A stretch of 64,000 bases of DNA. It comes from Phialocephala subalpina (taxonomy: Eukaryota > Ascomycota > Leotiomycetes > Helotiales > Mollisiaceae). Numbering within the stretch: the first letter of the stretch is position 1; each line of letters begins with the position of its first letter. Of the stretch, positions 11,970 through 24,101 are shown one piece after another. The notes under the pieces were generated by a model, which did no database searches, was not told the origin of the DNA, and was given only the letters and a program-made list of their open reading frames with translations. The DNA lies in assembly GCA_900073065.1 (NCBI GenBank), contig FJOG01000028.1:44117-108116 (forward strand), read 5' to 3'. The position numbers and the translations under genes are program-made.

Positions 11970-14828
11970 CTGCGGTTTCTTCTCCTCCTGCCCTCCTCTC
12001 ATGACGCCTCCACTCCCGTCATCCGCCCCTCCCGTCTCGGGGCTCGGCCCCGCTGTGGAAGCTATGCTGGCTCGATGTTGTGTTGGTGATGCGAGTTGGA
12101 GATAGGGCTGTTGATGGTGTTCGGCGGACGAGAATGCCTCTGCGTGAGTGCGCTTTGGAGTTGATGCGCGCGAGCCACCTCCGGATGGGTCTTCAGGTGG
12201 TGCAGAAGGCGAAAGAATCGCGGCGAGGGAATGCGGGGAGGATTTTGATTGCGTTATGGTTGCGGTGTTGGGGCCCCTTATGAGACCCGGAACTGATTGT
12301 TTGGTTTGGCGGTGGGAGTTGGATTGCTTTGAATGCGGTTGAGAAAGTCGTGCCCATAGAAGGAGAGTAGGCTGGGTTGCTGCAGGAGTTTGAAATGATG
12401 GCGGAGGGTCGTTTCAAGGCAAAGTGTAATGATCACAGATGTTTGTGTGACCACGTCCCGGGATCGCAAATGCAGCTGTCCTCCCAATGAAGCTTTCTGG
12501 GCCTTGTAAGACTAGTGTCGAGCGGGCAGCGGACGTTCAATTGGGCTGCGAAGGAGCTGTGTGGAGGGACAAAGTCACCTGTGAAGTTTGGGATTCAGAA
12601 TTGTTGGGTGATCAAATGTAGGAGATGTTTGCATGTGTTGTGAGAGTTGGAAATGCGGGCAGTCAGGAGCAAAGCAGGGTGGTGAGGTGGTGAGGTGGTG
12701 GTGGTGGTGGTGGAAGTGAAATGGAGGAGAAGTTGTCGGGGTCTCGGGGACGCTGGGTGGCCTGGTTCATCAACCGTGCTCGTGCCTGCCAGGTTCCGAT
12801 TTCTATCGCGCACAGCGGCCAAAAATCACCAAGTGGCCAGTGCGGGCGGTCCGACAAAGGCATATTTTAAGAATTGGGCCACCCTAAATATGTTCTCTAC
12901 GGTCGATGTCTCCCCCTCACTGTTCCGATCGGGGTAACGGAGACATTGGCTATGGTGCATATACAAATACTTTGATGTAATGAATCGCGTCTGCAAATTG
13001 ATCCTTTCGGCCCCTCTCAGCCGAAGTGGTGCTGATTGCAGCAAGTACAGTACTACATGACTAGAGAAGTACTTAGACGAGGGATCGATTGTATTGTATC
13101 AACTGGTATGTTACTGGATTCCTGCTGCCGGTAAAAGTACCAGGCCAACCGTACGTACATACACACAATTTATCCCCGCCGCAGACAGCTGTCCTCGGGC
13201 AAGGACTCTGACAACAGACCATTTTGGATTGTGATAAGTTGGGGGTCGCTCTGCAATATAGCGGCACTCTTCTAGGTTCCTAGGACTCCGTGTTATGCTT
13301 GTGATCACGGATCATGGGTGAAGCGGCTTGAGGGTCTAGAATCTGGTCACCACCCAGCCCATGACTCGAGAGGGCCGGAATGCCTTTCTCAGATCTTCCT
13401 GTCGCTCGCTCACTCCTCACTCGGCCTCGGTCCAGAGGGAGACGTTGAGCGGCCTTGCCGTGGCGCTAATACAAAGTACGTACAAAATACTCATTGGGCC
13501 GCAAGGAACAGTATCGAGTATCTCCGTACCCGAACTTCCACTTCACGGTGTTGCAGGAATATTTATCTCCAACGTTGCCATCACCTCTCCTATTTTTTTC
13601 TTTCGGAATACACCAAAGAGTTGCTTTTGGCGTTGTATCAAGCACCCGGATTTGGTCTACATGATTGCATCTTTCTGACAAAAGAAAAGAATGCTGAGTA
13701 GCCACGGCTGCCAACAGAAATGGAGGATTCTTTGAAGCGAGAGAGTTTGTAGAACCCAAATCTTGTTTGCTTAAAAGCCCAACTGGGGACATGCATTCCG
13801 CTCTCCTCCGTGAGGCTGGATCGTGAGAGGGCATGTCACACGTCAAAGTGTGGCATTGGGATCCCGCTGTCGCAGAACTCGAGTCACTGGTGGGAGAACT
13901 GGTATGCTGGAAACACTCACCGGGTGCGGTAAAGTACTTGAACACACCTGCGGCTGGTGTTCTGCGGACGTTGTATTGCATCCAAGTTGAAGCAACAGCC
14001 AGGCTCAAGTCACTTTTCGCGCGAAGCCAGCAGCATCGGTACCATTCGTGCGACTAAAGTAAGGACTGTCTCACCTGCAAGTCATGAAGGAAGCAATCTT
14101 CCGATCCAGTACTTGTATGGGACACTAACCGAATAATGAAGAGTGTGAAGTCTATTCTGAGACCTCCTATTTTCTCGGTAACCCTTTCGCTCCTTTCGCC
14201 TATTGGATGTTCTGGTGCTATTTCGGACTTTCTCCTTCCTTTCACAACTGCATCTCGAAGCGCTGACGCCCTTAGAGATTTCTTACTTCAAACGCGCGAT
14301 AACCTTAATCATCCTCGCCTAGATATTCCCGGAAGAGAAGACAGAGACATCGGGAAATCCTCAACCTTGGTTAAGCATAACTAGCGCCTCCTAAAAAATT
14401 GGGAATTTTAAACTTCAAGCCAGGTACCTACCAACATGATGTCTATCAATTTGCCCCTCGATCCAAGGCCAGCTCTTCAGATTCGCAGCAGACCGTGGAG
14501 TGATCTTCTCTCTTTCAGTTGAAGCTACCAGGTCTGCACAGCCACACAGCCACAGCTACACGCCTGTTGGAAAACCAGTGGCTAAAACAGGAGTACGTCA
14601 TTGGTCGAGTCTTGGCCTCCAAGCTTCAAACAGGCGCGTAAGAGGTGAACAAGGTGAGTGGTGAAGAGAGATAACCGCCCAGTGGGTGATGATCCTCGCA
14701 ATCTGATTGTAAGCTTGTCAGACCTTTTTACATCCTTCTCTTCTTCTCTCCTCTCCATTCTCTGTCCCAGGTTCGTGACATTTACCCATTCAATCCATCT
14801 GGGACATCCCTCACAAGACACCGCAATC
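11970..14828. other. Long intergenic region upstream of the Zn2Cys6 gene
   Basis: 2.9 kb without a gene I can support. Overlapping frames (for example 13466-14008 on minus) have no protein character. The first few hundred bases are GC-rich and may be 5' leader of the transcription factor. A GGT-rich simple repeat lies at about 12677-12713. The last 200 bases precede the spartin-like gene and are CT-rich, as is common in fungal promoters. Confidence 0.5.
12677..12713 (+). repeat. GGT/GGTGA simple repeat
   Basis: Short run made of GGTGGTGA units that pass into pure GGT (about six copies). It is a simple microsatellite in intergenic sequence. Confidence 0.8.
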
Positions 14829-16712
14829 ATGGCATCAGGACATAATGTATGCTTGACACCCCTCCTCCTAACCTTCAAACCTCACGAACAGCCTTACTAA
14901 CAACAAATCCAGGATCCCAAGCTCTTGTACGCCATCAACGGCATCAATGCCTACCACATCGAAAACGGCAAAGAGGAACTCCTCACCCCCGCCGGCCCAC
15001 AAACCCTCTCCCTCCTCATGGTCCCCACCTCCTCTCCCTTCTCCGGCCTCTCCTCCGCAGACCCTCAATCCGCCGCCCCAGAAGAAGATTTCTACCTGCA
15101 CCTCCACCTACCACCCGAACTCGACCTTCCCTTGCCAGCAACAACACAAATCTACCACCAGCCACCAAACAGCTACCTCATCCCGCGCTGGGACTTGGGT
15201 CCCGAAAGCGGCTCATTCACAAGGATAGAGTTTCCTGGCGTGGGAGCTGGGAAGGGAGCTCAGGAAGATGTTGATACGTTTGAGACGATCTTGGCACAAT
15301 GTACTGCGTTTTTGGAACGTGCGCCTGCTCCTAAGAGTGCAAGACCAAGACGAAGGAAGAGCGAGAAGGAACTTCCTATCCCGCCATATGATCCCTCTGC
15401 TTTCAAGCCAGGAGAGGGATATGTACAAGGAAGCGCATCCTCACATGAAGGCGGCCAGATCGTGCTCATTGATGAGGAGAATGGGTCTGTGGTTGGGGAG
15501 CTGGGAGAGGGGTTCCATGTCGTTGAAGATGCTAAGATGAAAGCTGGTTCGAAAGGTGCGTCACTGGGACACAAATCCAAACCTCTACAAGTAAATTACT
15601 GACATTCTCCTCAACAGACCCAGTAGAAATCACCCTCCCATCCGACGGCTCCCACAACATCGGTGTCAGCCCCGCCGGCCCCGAATACCTAGAAATGGTA
15701 CGCCAAACTCTCCCTTTATTTTGAAGATATCTTAGTTGCAGAGCTCCCTCGGAGAGTCTTTCGGGAGAACTCGGCTCCTTTACTTTTCAATCTAATAAGA
15801 AACGCCATACTAATATCCACACAGTCCCTCCACCCCGCCTACAAAAACAGCACCCTCGTCTCCAAAGCCGCCATGGCCTCCCGCCTAATCGTCACCACCT
15901 CCACCTACGTCTCCAAAACCCTCCAATCCCAAGCCTCAACCTTCACCCAAAAAACAAAACCAAACTCCAAACCCATGACTTTCACCCCCACCACGCACTC
16001 CCGCATTCGAAAAGTGCATACATTCTCTGAAGGCGCCGCTGGCCTAAGTTCAAAAACTGTAGGACAAGTCTCAAAATACGCACAAAACCTCGGCGCCACT
16101 TTAGCCAAAAGGGGACAAAACACACGAGCAAAAAACGGCATCGATGCAGATGGCAAGCCGGTAGAGGATTATAAACCGGGATTGCTGAATAAATCCATGA
16201 TGGCTTTCTCCACAATAGCAGATGGAATCGATCAAGCTGGACGGAACCTCCTAGCTGGAACGAGTACTGCTGCTACTACTGTAGTATCTCACAAATACGG
16301 CGCCGAAGCCGGCGAAATCTCAAAGAGCATCGGAGGTGGATTCAAGAACGTAGGATTGGTATACATAGACGCCGCCGGCGTGTCCCGCAAAGCGATCGTG
16401 AAGAGTGTTGCTAAAGGTATGGTTGTGGGTAAGATGCGCGGGGGTGGAGATCTTGTCGTAGGAGGCGGAGATGGTGGTGTGGCGCCTACACCTAGCGGAA
16501 GTAGGAGTGGGAGTCCGGAGAGTGAGAAGAAGAGGATGAATTGGAAAGAGGGGAAAGATGGGAGATGGGCGGATGATGTGTCGATGACCGGTGGGAGAGA
16601 TTCTCCAGACCTCGTTGGATTTGGAAGAGCTGCTCCTCCTGCCTACGGCACGGGTCCGGGAGAGAGTCTTGAGGGCCAGAGGGTGGATACTAAGCCGGGG
16701 GCTTTTAGATGA
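14829..16712 (+). CDS. Senescence/spartin-domain protein
   Basis: Four exons: 14829-14846, 14913-15555, 15618-15697, 15825-16712, giving 542 aa. All junctions keep frame, and the first intron has a perfect ACTAAC branch site. Residues about 7-230 form the N-terminal part (DPKLLYAINGINAYHIENG, then a charged linker with RPRRRKSEKE). From about residue 250 a senescence domain follows: small-residue and amphipathic stretches such as KAAMASRLIVTTSTYVSK, GLLNKSMMAFSTIADGIDQAG and YGAEAGEISKSIGGGFKN, then VGLVYIDAAGVSRKAI. The C-terminus is Gly/Ser/Pro-rich and disordered. Human spartin and plant senescence-domain proteins bind lipid droplets and endosomal membranes. The fungal members are little studied; a lipid-droplet or membrane role is inferred from the family only. 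Confidence 0.85.
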
Positions 16713-16726
16713 GAGCAGAGTAGGGG

Positions 16727-16840
16727 CATGGTGTGGGTAGGATAGGATGGCACACCATGCGTGGGTAGAATATGATGGCATACCATGGGTAGGTATGGCA
16801 GGATGGCGCACCATGGGTAGTGTAGGATGGCACATCATGG
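16727..16840 (+). repeat. Minisatellite, about 4 units of 24-29 bp
   Basis: Four imperfect units, each starting CATG and containing GGGTAG and GGATGGCACAC, lie just 15 bp beyond the stop codon of the spartin-like gene and so probably in its 3' UTR. Units differ by small indels and substitutions. Confidence 0.75.
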
Positions 16841-17698
16841 ATTGAAGGGGGATAGAAGGGTATGTGCAAACGGTAATGGCAACACAGGCAACAAACATGA
16901 AGATATGATGGGATGACGGAACCGGGACAATGATTATATGGGAGGGATATGTGCGCGAAGCAAGTAGAAAAGTAATGATATCCTTGCATTCTGACTTTAA
17001 CACAATTGACTTCAACTTTCTCGCTACCCCCTTTCTTGCGATTATCTGTTTGTAGTCCAGAAGGTGTGGGACATTCTCTATACTAGATTCTTCGTTCCAG
17101 GAATAGGGATAAGGACTGACGTGAATGTTCTTCGCTAGGCGGACAGTGAATTGCCCAATGTCCCAAGATTTTATCAATATCCATAACTCCTTTAATGTTC
17201 GATCTAGACCCGAACTTTCAAGTCACTCATTCTCCGATTTCAATCAGTTCGGATTCTTCGTCCCAAGTTCCAACATAATCACTAGCAAAATATCCTCTAT
17301 AACCACAGACATCCTCGCCACCTAATCCCGCAAGTTCCTGTACACATTGACCAACAATCCGCTCCCCCAGATGATATGATCACCACTGTCTTCCCAAATT
17401 TGCCCGGGGCTGGTCAAGCATAACGCGGACTGTGGGATAATGTGAATTGGAACTTGGGACATTGATTGAAGTGAATATCCGAATCTCAATGGAATTCTGA
17501 TGTCTTTCCGACTTGCTACTCTTAAATAATTAAGATTTAGTGATCAGCATCAGCATATTCCATCACCTATTCTTTGGATCAGGTCGGAAATAAAACATTT
17601 TTAGAGGGGGTGAAAACGTAATTGCAATGCGCACTGAACAATGTTATGCACTCATGACTTCTGTACCACGTATACACTATTCATCTCGACTAATCAAC
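16841..17698. other. Intergenic, nothing seen
   Basis: Region between the spartin-like gene and the 250-bp duplication. I searched its minus strand for the missing C-terminal part of the neighbouring Bbc1-type gene and found no resemblance. Confidence 0.5.
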
Positions 17699-18198
17699 TC
17701 ATTCCTCTCTCAGCACCAACACCAATCTCCATCCATCCCTTCACTCATTCCTCGCATTCAAACACCCCATCCTCCGTTACCTAATCCACTCTCAACCCCT
17801 CAACCCCTCAACCTCCACGTATCCACACAAGACAGAACAGACCTCAATTCTGACCCTGCCACCCAACCCAACTCCTCGGCATAACCCTCCAAATCTTCAC
17901 CTCCCCACTCCTCAAATCATCCAACTTAAAACTCTCCATCTTAACCTTTCATTCCTCTCTCAGCACCAACACCAATCTCCATCCATCCCTTCACTCATTC
18001 CTCGCATTCAAACACCCCATCCTCCGTTACCTAATCCACTCTCAACCCCTCAACCCCTCAACCTCCACGTATCCACACAAGACAGAACAGACCTCAATTC
18101 TGACCCTGCCACCCAACCCAACTCCTCGGCATAACCCTCCAAATCTTCACCTCCCCACTCCTCAAATCATCCAACTTAAAACTCTCCATCTTAACCTT
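17699..18198 (+). repeat. Exact 250-bp tandem duplication
   Basis: Copy 1 is 17699-17948 and copy 2 is 17949-18198. Line-by-line reading shows no difference between them. The unit starts TCATTCCTCTCTCAGC and ends CCATCTTAACCTT. Copy 2 contains the last 12 codons and stop of the minus-strand Bbc1-type gene, and copy 1 repeats that coding tail. The unit is C-rich on this strand (about half C) and otherwise non-coding. The right edge of copy 2 lies at the point where the Bbc1 family sequence breaks off. Confidence 0.95.
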
Positions 18199-21100
18199 AA
18201 CAAGGCGGAGGAAAGGGGTTTGAGGAGTTCGTTGACGAGACCTTGGGGTGTGCCGTCTCCGACGATGGTTTCTTTCCTTGTGTGTACGGCGTCAGAAATA
18301 CGACGACCGAATTGCTCATGTGCTTGCTCAAGCTGGTCTTGTCGGGAACGAGCAGGTGGTTGTTCATGGCGTTGCTCGAGCTTGATGTCTGCTGGATCTT
18401 CGGCTGCGAAGGTAGCGGTGATAATTGTTTGAGAGTAATCTTGGAAGAGGACATAGAGTTCTTTTACGACTACGGATTTGCCGCGCTTGACTTGGGATGA
18501 TTCCTCGAATTCGAGGAGTATGTCTCGACGGCCTTGGAAGATCGGAGGGACACCTCGAGGTTGGGTCCACCAGAATGAACGGGGAGCGAGGTCTACATCG
18601 TTGGCGACGTAGCCTGAGTCCATGGACATTCTACCGAGCTCCACAGAACGCCTTGCTATTGTTGCTGAGCGTGAGACTTCTACTGATTTTCGAGGTGGCG
18701 CTCTGTTGTTGGGCGGAGGCGCTTCATCACGTGGTGGAGGCGGAGGAGCTGGTCTGTCCTGAGGAGGAGAGACATATGTCCTTGGTGGGGAAGTACCATA
18801 GATATCGTCTTCTTCCGGTCTCTCCGTATCATCAAAGTTCAGGCCACCACTTACGGCAGGAATGGTTGGGAGCTTCGGTGCAGCATTTGCAGTATACTTG
18901 TAAGGATCATAGTCATTGTCATCTTGCTCCCAAGGTGCTGGCATCTTTCCGGGCGGCGGAGGTGGAGGGGCGGCTCGGCGCATGTCCGCTGATTGCCGTG
19001 CGTTGGGCGGAGGCTGTGAGGGCAGTGGAGGAGGAACAGCTCGAGGAGCTACTGCTGAGGGAAGCGGAGGTGGCGAAGAAACTGGAGTATCGTCGAGACT
19101 TGAGTCTCTAGCATGTGCCTTCAGAGCATCTTTATGTGGTACTGCTGAAGCGATGTCAGTGTCGTAGTCTCCCTCGTACTCGGTGACTTCTTCATCGCTT
19201 GGTTCAGGAGCAGCATGCCTAGGAGATTGCAAGCTACTATTGTCACCAGTAGCCGTTCTGCTGATAGGAGCAGGACCAGTTGGAGGAGGTGGAGGTGGAG
19301 CTCGGTTCTGAGCTAGGGGAGCAGCGCCAGGTATAGGAGGTGGGAGCCGACTATTTCGCTTATTCGCCCCTGGAGTTGTGGGTGAAGTTGGCGAAATTTG
19401 TTGTTCCGTTGCTCCAAAGTACGAAGCACGTTTGATATTGGGAGACTTTGGTGATCCTGGACCATCTGTTGAGGTTCTTTGGGGTGGCCGAGGAGCTTCT
19501 CCTGTTGGGCTGGCTAGATTCATGGTTTGAGTCCGAGCAGGTGGGTGAGGTGGCTGCTCGTCGTCCGATTCATATCCAGCACTTGGAGACATCGGAGGAG
19601 CAGGTCGTGCTGCTACAGTCAAAAATGAGTATTGTTTGGAATCAGTTTCACTTACAAGCAAGAGGTACAGGAGGTGGTGCTGGTCTTCCTCCCGGAATTG
19701 GCGGTGCAGCACCGTCGGATGGAACTGGTCAAGATTAGCACTGTGTCTGATTTCTCCGATGGATGCAATTACCTGGTGGCGGAGCACTTCGCTCTTGGGA
19801 TTCCTCTTCTTCATCTTCAGACTCATCATCAGCAGGCCTACTTGAGATAGGTGCTGGTGCATCCTGATGCCCAAGCTGCCTGTCGGTTTCCTCTGGGCTG
19901 CGCACTCTAGACAGTCCTGGAAGAGCAATTCCGGGCATGGGAACAGGAGGAGCACGTGAAGTTGGAGATGAAACCTCTTCTTGCTCGGGGCGTTTGTCGG
20001 AAGTCGATTTCTTCTTCTTGGGAGGTGCCATAGGGCCTGGCATCGGCATAGCACCAAACATGCCATGCATACCCATTCCGCCACTCATCTTAGCCATACG
20101 AGCTCTCAATTCCTCTTTTCGTCGCACCTCAGGGTCAATATCCTCTTCTTCGTCCTCCTCGTCTTCTTCTTCCTGTTCGGTTCCTCCTTGTGGGGCTTCC
20201 TCTTCGGTAGCACCCTCTTCTTCACCAACTTCAGGCTCGTGAGTTGGCGCAGTAGGGGTGCGCATAGGTATATTAGGAGGTGCTCTCGTTCTCGGCTTCT
20301 CATCACTGTCGTCAATATCCTGTGGATCTTCGGTTGTATCTCCAGCGCCAGACATATCTGCCTCGTTTCCATCACCAAACGACTTGCGAGGTGGGAGTTC
20401 TGCAGCACCTCTAGAAGACTTGCGTCGTCTTGGAACTTCTCGAACAGAGTCCATCGAAGGCTTGCTTTCGCCAGTTGCCTTTCTCTCAAGTTCGGCTCCC
20501 TCTTCTTCTCCTTCACCGTTGCCGCCGTGGGACTCAGTTCGCTTCTTAGCAGGCTTCTTAGGCTTCTCCTTCTTCTGTGCTGCCTCTGCATGACGAGCTG
20601 CCTGTTCCATTTGCTGCTTCTGCAAAAGTGCAATTCGATCCTTCAAGCTGGTAGGTTTCGGCTGATCTTCCTCCTCCCCCTCATTTCCACCTGGGACCAA
20701 ACCCGCCTTCTCCGCCTGTTCGTGGGTCTCAGCTTGACTAGCAGCTATTTCTGGATCTTCCTCTCTTCTGTATATCTTCTGAGGCGCCATCTCGCGGGTT
20801 GGAGGAGGGATGTAGGCATTCTTGCTAGGAGGTGGTGCGACAAATGACTTCTTGATGGAGTAATTTGCCCCTCCACCGCCAGAACCAGATCCCAATCCTC
20901 CGGGCTTGAATGGCGCGGGAGGCGGTGCTGCTTTGTTGAATGCTGCAATACGGTCCTTGAACGAGCTGGGCTTTTCGGACACAGGAGGAGGTGCTGGTTT
21001 CGAGGCAGATAGAGCTGGCTTCGCTACAGGTGGCGGAGAGACCTCTACAGACTTGGGCGGAGGTGGAGAAGTCACCTTTTGGGGCTCAGGACTCAACGGA

Positions 21101-21465
21101 GGGGGAGCTCGTGCAGCTGGTGCCTCGTGAATCTCTTCTAGCTCGAGTTCTTGTTCCAATTCATGAATTGGCTCCGGAACATACGCTGGTTCCGCAGCAG
21201 GTTCAGGCGCATGTTCTGCCTCCTTCTTTGGACGATTCGTGCGCGTTGGCCTTGGAGGAGCCGTAGGTTCGTACTTCTCAACAAAGTTCTTTGGAAATAT
21301 GCCCTCCTGCTTCACACCGTTGGCATCCACGTACTCTCCCGAATACCAATCATCGTCTTCCTCCTCTGTAACCGTAATGATCTGCCCGTACGGAAAATGG
21401 AGGTCGTCGTCATGCGGAGAGGTGTATTCGTATACCGCCTTCACTTTAAAGGGCGGACTAGACAT
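18162..21465 (-). CDS. BBC1: SH3 actin-patch protein, Bbc1/Mti1 type, C-terminally truncated
   Basis: Three exons: 21465-19773, 19724-19656, 19612-18162 (introns 48 and 43 nt), giving 1070 aa. An SH3 domain occupies residues about 5-65 (AVYEY, DDDWYSGEY, GIFPKNFVE). It is followed by a very long Pro/Glu/Lys-rich disordered part with many PPPP runs, a short coiled or acidic part, and near the end the start of the AIM3/Bbc1 C-terminal domain (RDILLEFEESSQVKRGK, ELYVLFQDYSQT, GDGTPQGLVNELL). In yeast Bbc1 binds type-I myosins and the WASP homologue at cortical actin patches and restrains Arp2/3 activity; the same role is inferred here. The family normally continues for roughly 100 more residues of a cysteine-peptidase-like fold. 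Here the frame ends after about 20 residues, the last 12 inside the 250-bp duplication. It is divergent with the Rtr1 gene. Confidence 0.85.
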
Positions 21466-22118
21466 CTTAGACGTGTGCAGATGCAAATTGTTTGAAGCAA
21501 ACTTTGACAACTTGCTGCCTGGAGAGCTATAGCCGGAGCGTGTCTCCGAGGCAGATCACACACGGGGTATGATGGTATTCGTAGATCTGAATCTGTACAA
21601 CGGTACGCAACGCTGGAGTATGTGGTGTGCTATAGGCAAGGTAAGGGGAAAGTTGAATGTGTATGAGCGGGGCGTGTTGATGTGTATCTAAAGGTGCTAG
21701 TTGCGTCAGCCGCATGAATGACGATGTGTGAAACAGTGGATAAATTCTCATGCCCTTCAGATCTGGGAATTGTCACATCTTACCAGACGAATATCTTCAG
21801 ACGACGGTAAAGAATCAATTACAAAACAGAGAGTTGGCTTGGACAACAGCCCTAATGCAGTCGCCTGGCAGAGAAGTCGAAGCGGTGGAGTGGTGCTGTA
21901 GAAGTCCCGGTTGAAGTGGGACATCGAGCACCAGCGAGCAGGGATTCGAGTCGCTTCCGACGAAGCCGCATCATCTTTGAACAAGCCCAGTGAAGCATTG
22001 TTTGCCTTCAAGATTAGGTGATATCTTTCTTCTTGCGAGGCTTTTACATCACGAGTCGACTCTCCTTACCTATACCACGGTAATCGTCAGCTCCTCTCGG
22101 CAGAAGCCCTGCAAATGC
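21466..22118. promoter_or_regulatory. Shared divergent promoter region, BBC1-type and RTR1 genes
   Basis: The two genes are head to head, 653 bp apart, and no other gene fits between. The RTR1-side frame stays open up to 21990, but it has three tandem ATG codons at 22119-22127 and non-conserved-looking residues before them, so I treat the upstream part as leader. I see no clear TATA box. Confidence 0.45.
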
Positions 22119-23051
22119 ATGATGATGGCGACCGCCAAGCAGCCCAAGTCCATTCTCAAGAAGTCATCATACCCCGCTACATCTGCGACATCCTCCAAAA
22201 CGAAAGAAGAGCGCGACCGCGAGGTAGCTCTGTACCATGCGAATCTCATCCAGCAACGAAAAGAGATAGAGCTAGAAATTTTACTATCTACTGAGACCCT
22301 CATCGATTATCCCCTCGCTGGTCCTCCCTACGATGCCTCGAATCCATCTCCTGCAGACGCGAAGACGTTCAAGGAGCTTCTCCGTCCATTCCTACCTAGC
22401 AACTACGATGAGCTTATCGTCGAGCGGAACATAAATGACAGATGCGGCTATACACTTTGTCCGAATCCGCGGCAGAAAGATGGTGGAGGTGGCAGATACC
22501 GAATACTTGGCATGAATGGCAAGGCGAAAGACTTCAAGGTGGTAGAGAGGGAGGAGCTCGAGAAATGGTGCTCTCCCGAATGTGCCAGACGGACACTGTA
22601 CGTTCGGGTTCAGTTGAGTGAGACTGCAGCTTGGGAACGAGAAGCTGGGGAATCTGCGGTTAACATCGATCTTCTGGATGAGCCCAAGGCAACGGAAGCT
22701 TCTATTACGGAGGATTTGCAGAAGTTAGACCTTCAGACGGAAAGTACTACTAGCAAGAAAGATGCCGCAGATCTAGCTCTAGAGAGAGGAGACAAGGCGC
22801 AGGCTGCAAGGAATGCTATATTTGATGTCAAGATTCAGGAGAAGGATATCTCGAAACCTGCGCAGGCACCATCTTTGGAGGATAAGGACATCAGTGACAG
22901 GCTTGACACCTTGCATCTCACTTTAGAAGGGCACACAAGTAGCTTCGGCAGCCGACGAGAGAAGCGCCATAAGGAAGCGTTGGATGGGGCCAATGTGGAG
23001 GATGACCACACAGATGAGGATAGCGAGGAAGATACGGATTGGCAGATTTGA
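22119..23051 (+). CDS. RTR1: RNA polymerase II CTD phosphatase, Rtr1/RPAP2 family
   Basis: Single exon, 310 aa from the first of three in-frame ATGs. An N-terminal helix (KEERDREVALYHANLIQQRKEI) precedes the Rtr1/RPAP2 zinc module, with Cys at 109 and 114 (CGYTLC) and 151 and 155 (CSPEC), the order known for this family. The phrase YDELIVERNINDRCGY is typical. The second half is charged and disordered and ends in an acidic tail (EDSEEDTDW). Rtr1 removes Ser5 phosphate from the Pol II C-terminal repeats during early elongation and shuttles between cytoplasm and nucleus. This role is inferred from the family. Confidence 0.9.
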   Translation: MMMATAKQPKSILKKSSYPATSATSSKTKEERDREVALYHANLIQQRKEIELEILLSTETLIDYPLAGPPYDASNPSPADAKTFKELLRPFLPSNYDELIVERNINDRCGYTLCPNPRQKDGGGGRYRILGMNGKAKDFKVVEREELEKWCSPECARRTLYVRVQLSETAAWEREAGESAVNIDLLDEPKATEASITEDLQKLDLQTESTTSKKDAADLALERGDKAQAARNAIFDVKIQEKDISKPAQAPSLEDKDISDRLDTLHLTLEGHTSSFGSRREKRHKEALDGANVEDDHTDEDSEEDTDWQI

Positions 23052-23553
23052 GCATTTACATGGCGTTTCGGGACCAACCAAGGAGTTAACAATTGGACAA
23101 TATCGAGATACCCAGGGTGGAAAAGTTCAGGGCTGGAATATCGAATAGATTCCCAGCACTATCACAATGACGATCGCATTCACAATCACAATTGTTTCAA
23201 CTTCCCCGTCGAGGTGACCGTGGAATTGAATACTCACCCCTCACTCGAACAGCATGTGTGTCATCATCGTTCGTAGAGCCGCGATAGTCGTGGAGAGGTG
23301 ATCGTCGAGATACGTGTGGTTGAACCAAGCAGCATAGCATGGTCCAACCCACATGATCAGAGGTTCACTATGCATAGAAAAAAAGAAAATGGCAATCAAG
23401 CATCATCTCCAGAGGAGAATCAGCGACACCTGTGTGGGAAATGACCTCACATTGATCTAGTATGCATAACCATCCAGTGAGACGCCCAGAAGCAACCAGG
23501 TCCATGCCCAAGCCATTTCATCCATGATATCCCATTTTGTGCGAATCGAAAAC
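23052..23553. other. Convergent 3' flanks, no gene seen
   Basis: The RTR1 and eS17 genes converge here. The region holds their 3' untranslated sequences and nothing else that I can support. Confidence 0.5.
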
Positions 23554-24101
23554 TTAGTTTCTTGGTGGGCGGTCGTTGAATCTGCGAGGTCTCTCGACGG
23601 TTTGTTGTTGTGAGACAGCGACGACGGTGACTGGGACGGAATCGAACTGTGAACCTGTCAGTATATTGCCGTACTACCGGAAAATTTCGGACATACACCA
23701 AGGCTCTTGAGGAGATCCTTTGTATCGGTATCGACCTCGAGCTGTCCGGTCTCGGTCTGGGAGAAGTCGAGGGCAGACACTTCGGGGACGTATTGATCCT
23801 TTCTTTCACGCTCCTCTTCTTGAAGCTTGAAGGAGATACCACGGACAGGACCACGTTGGATACGCTTCATCAAATGGGTAGTGTAACCGGCAATCTAATT
23901 ATCCATCATCAGTACAGCTCTTCCTCGTCTGCGAGCAGGTTGCGCAGGTCGTACCTTGTTGCGGAGACGTTTGGAAGCAATGATGGCAATCTCATCGCAG
24001 ATTCTCTTGTTGGTCTCGAAATCGAGGGTCAACTTGGGGTAGTATCGCTCAATGATGACCTTGGCGGACTTCTTGACAGTCTTGGTACGAACGCGACCCA
24101 T
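23554..24101 (-). CDS. RPS17: Cytosolic 40S ribosomal protein eS17
   Basis: Three exons: 24101-23955 (49 codons), 23894-23697 (66 codons), 23646-23554 (30 codons and stop), giving 145 aa, the usual eS17 length. It starts [21 protein letters not shown] and has [20 protein letters not shown] and [20 protein letters not shown]. For intron 2, the GTATGT donor with the CACAG acceptor restores the expected SLGFDSVPV. An alternative GT two bases upstream with the nearer CAG would insert two residues and fits the family less well. It is a component of the small-subunit beak region. All introns are phase 0. Confidence 0.97.

Noticed and set aside
13466..14008. 180-codon minus-strand gene
   Set aside because: No domain, odd composition, and equally long frames overlap on the plus strand.
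17627..17884. 85-codon plus-strand frame
   Set aside because: Low-complexity Pro/Ser frame produced by the C-rich 250-bp repeat; the duplicate copy does not keep it.
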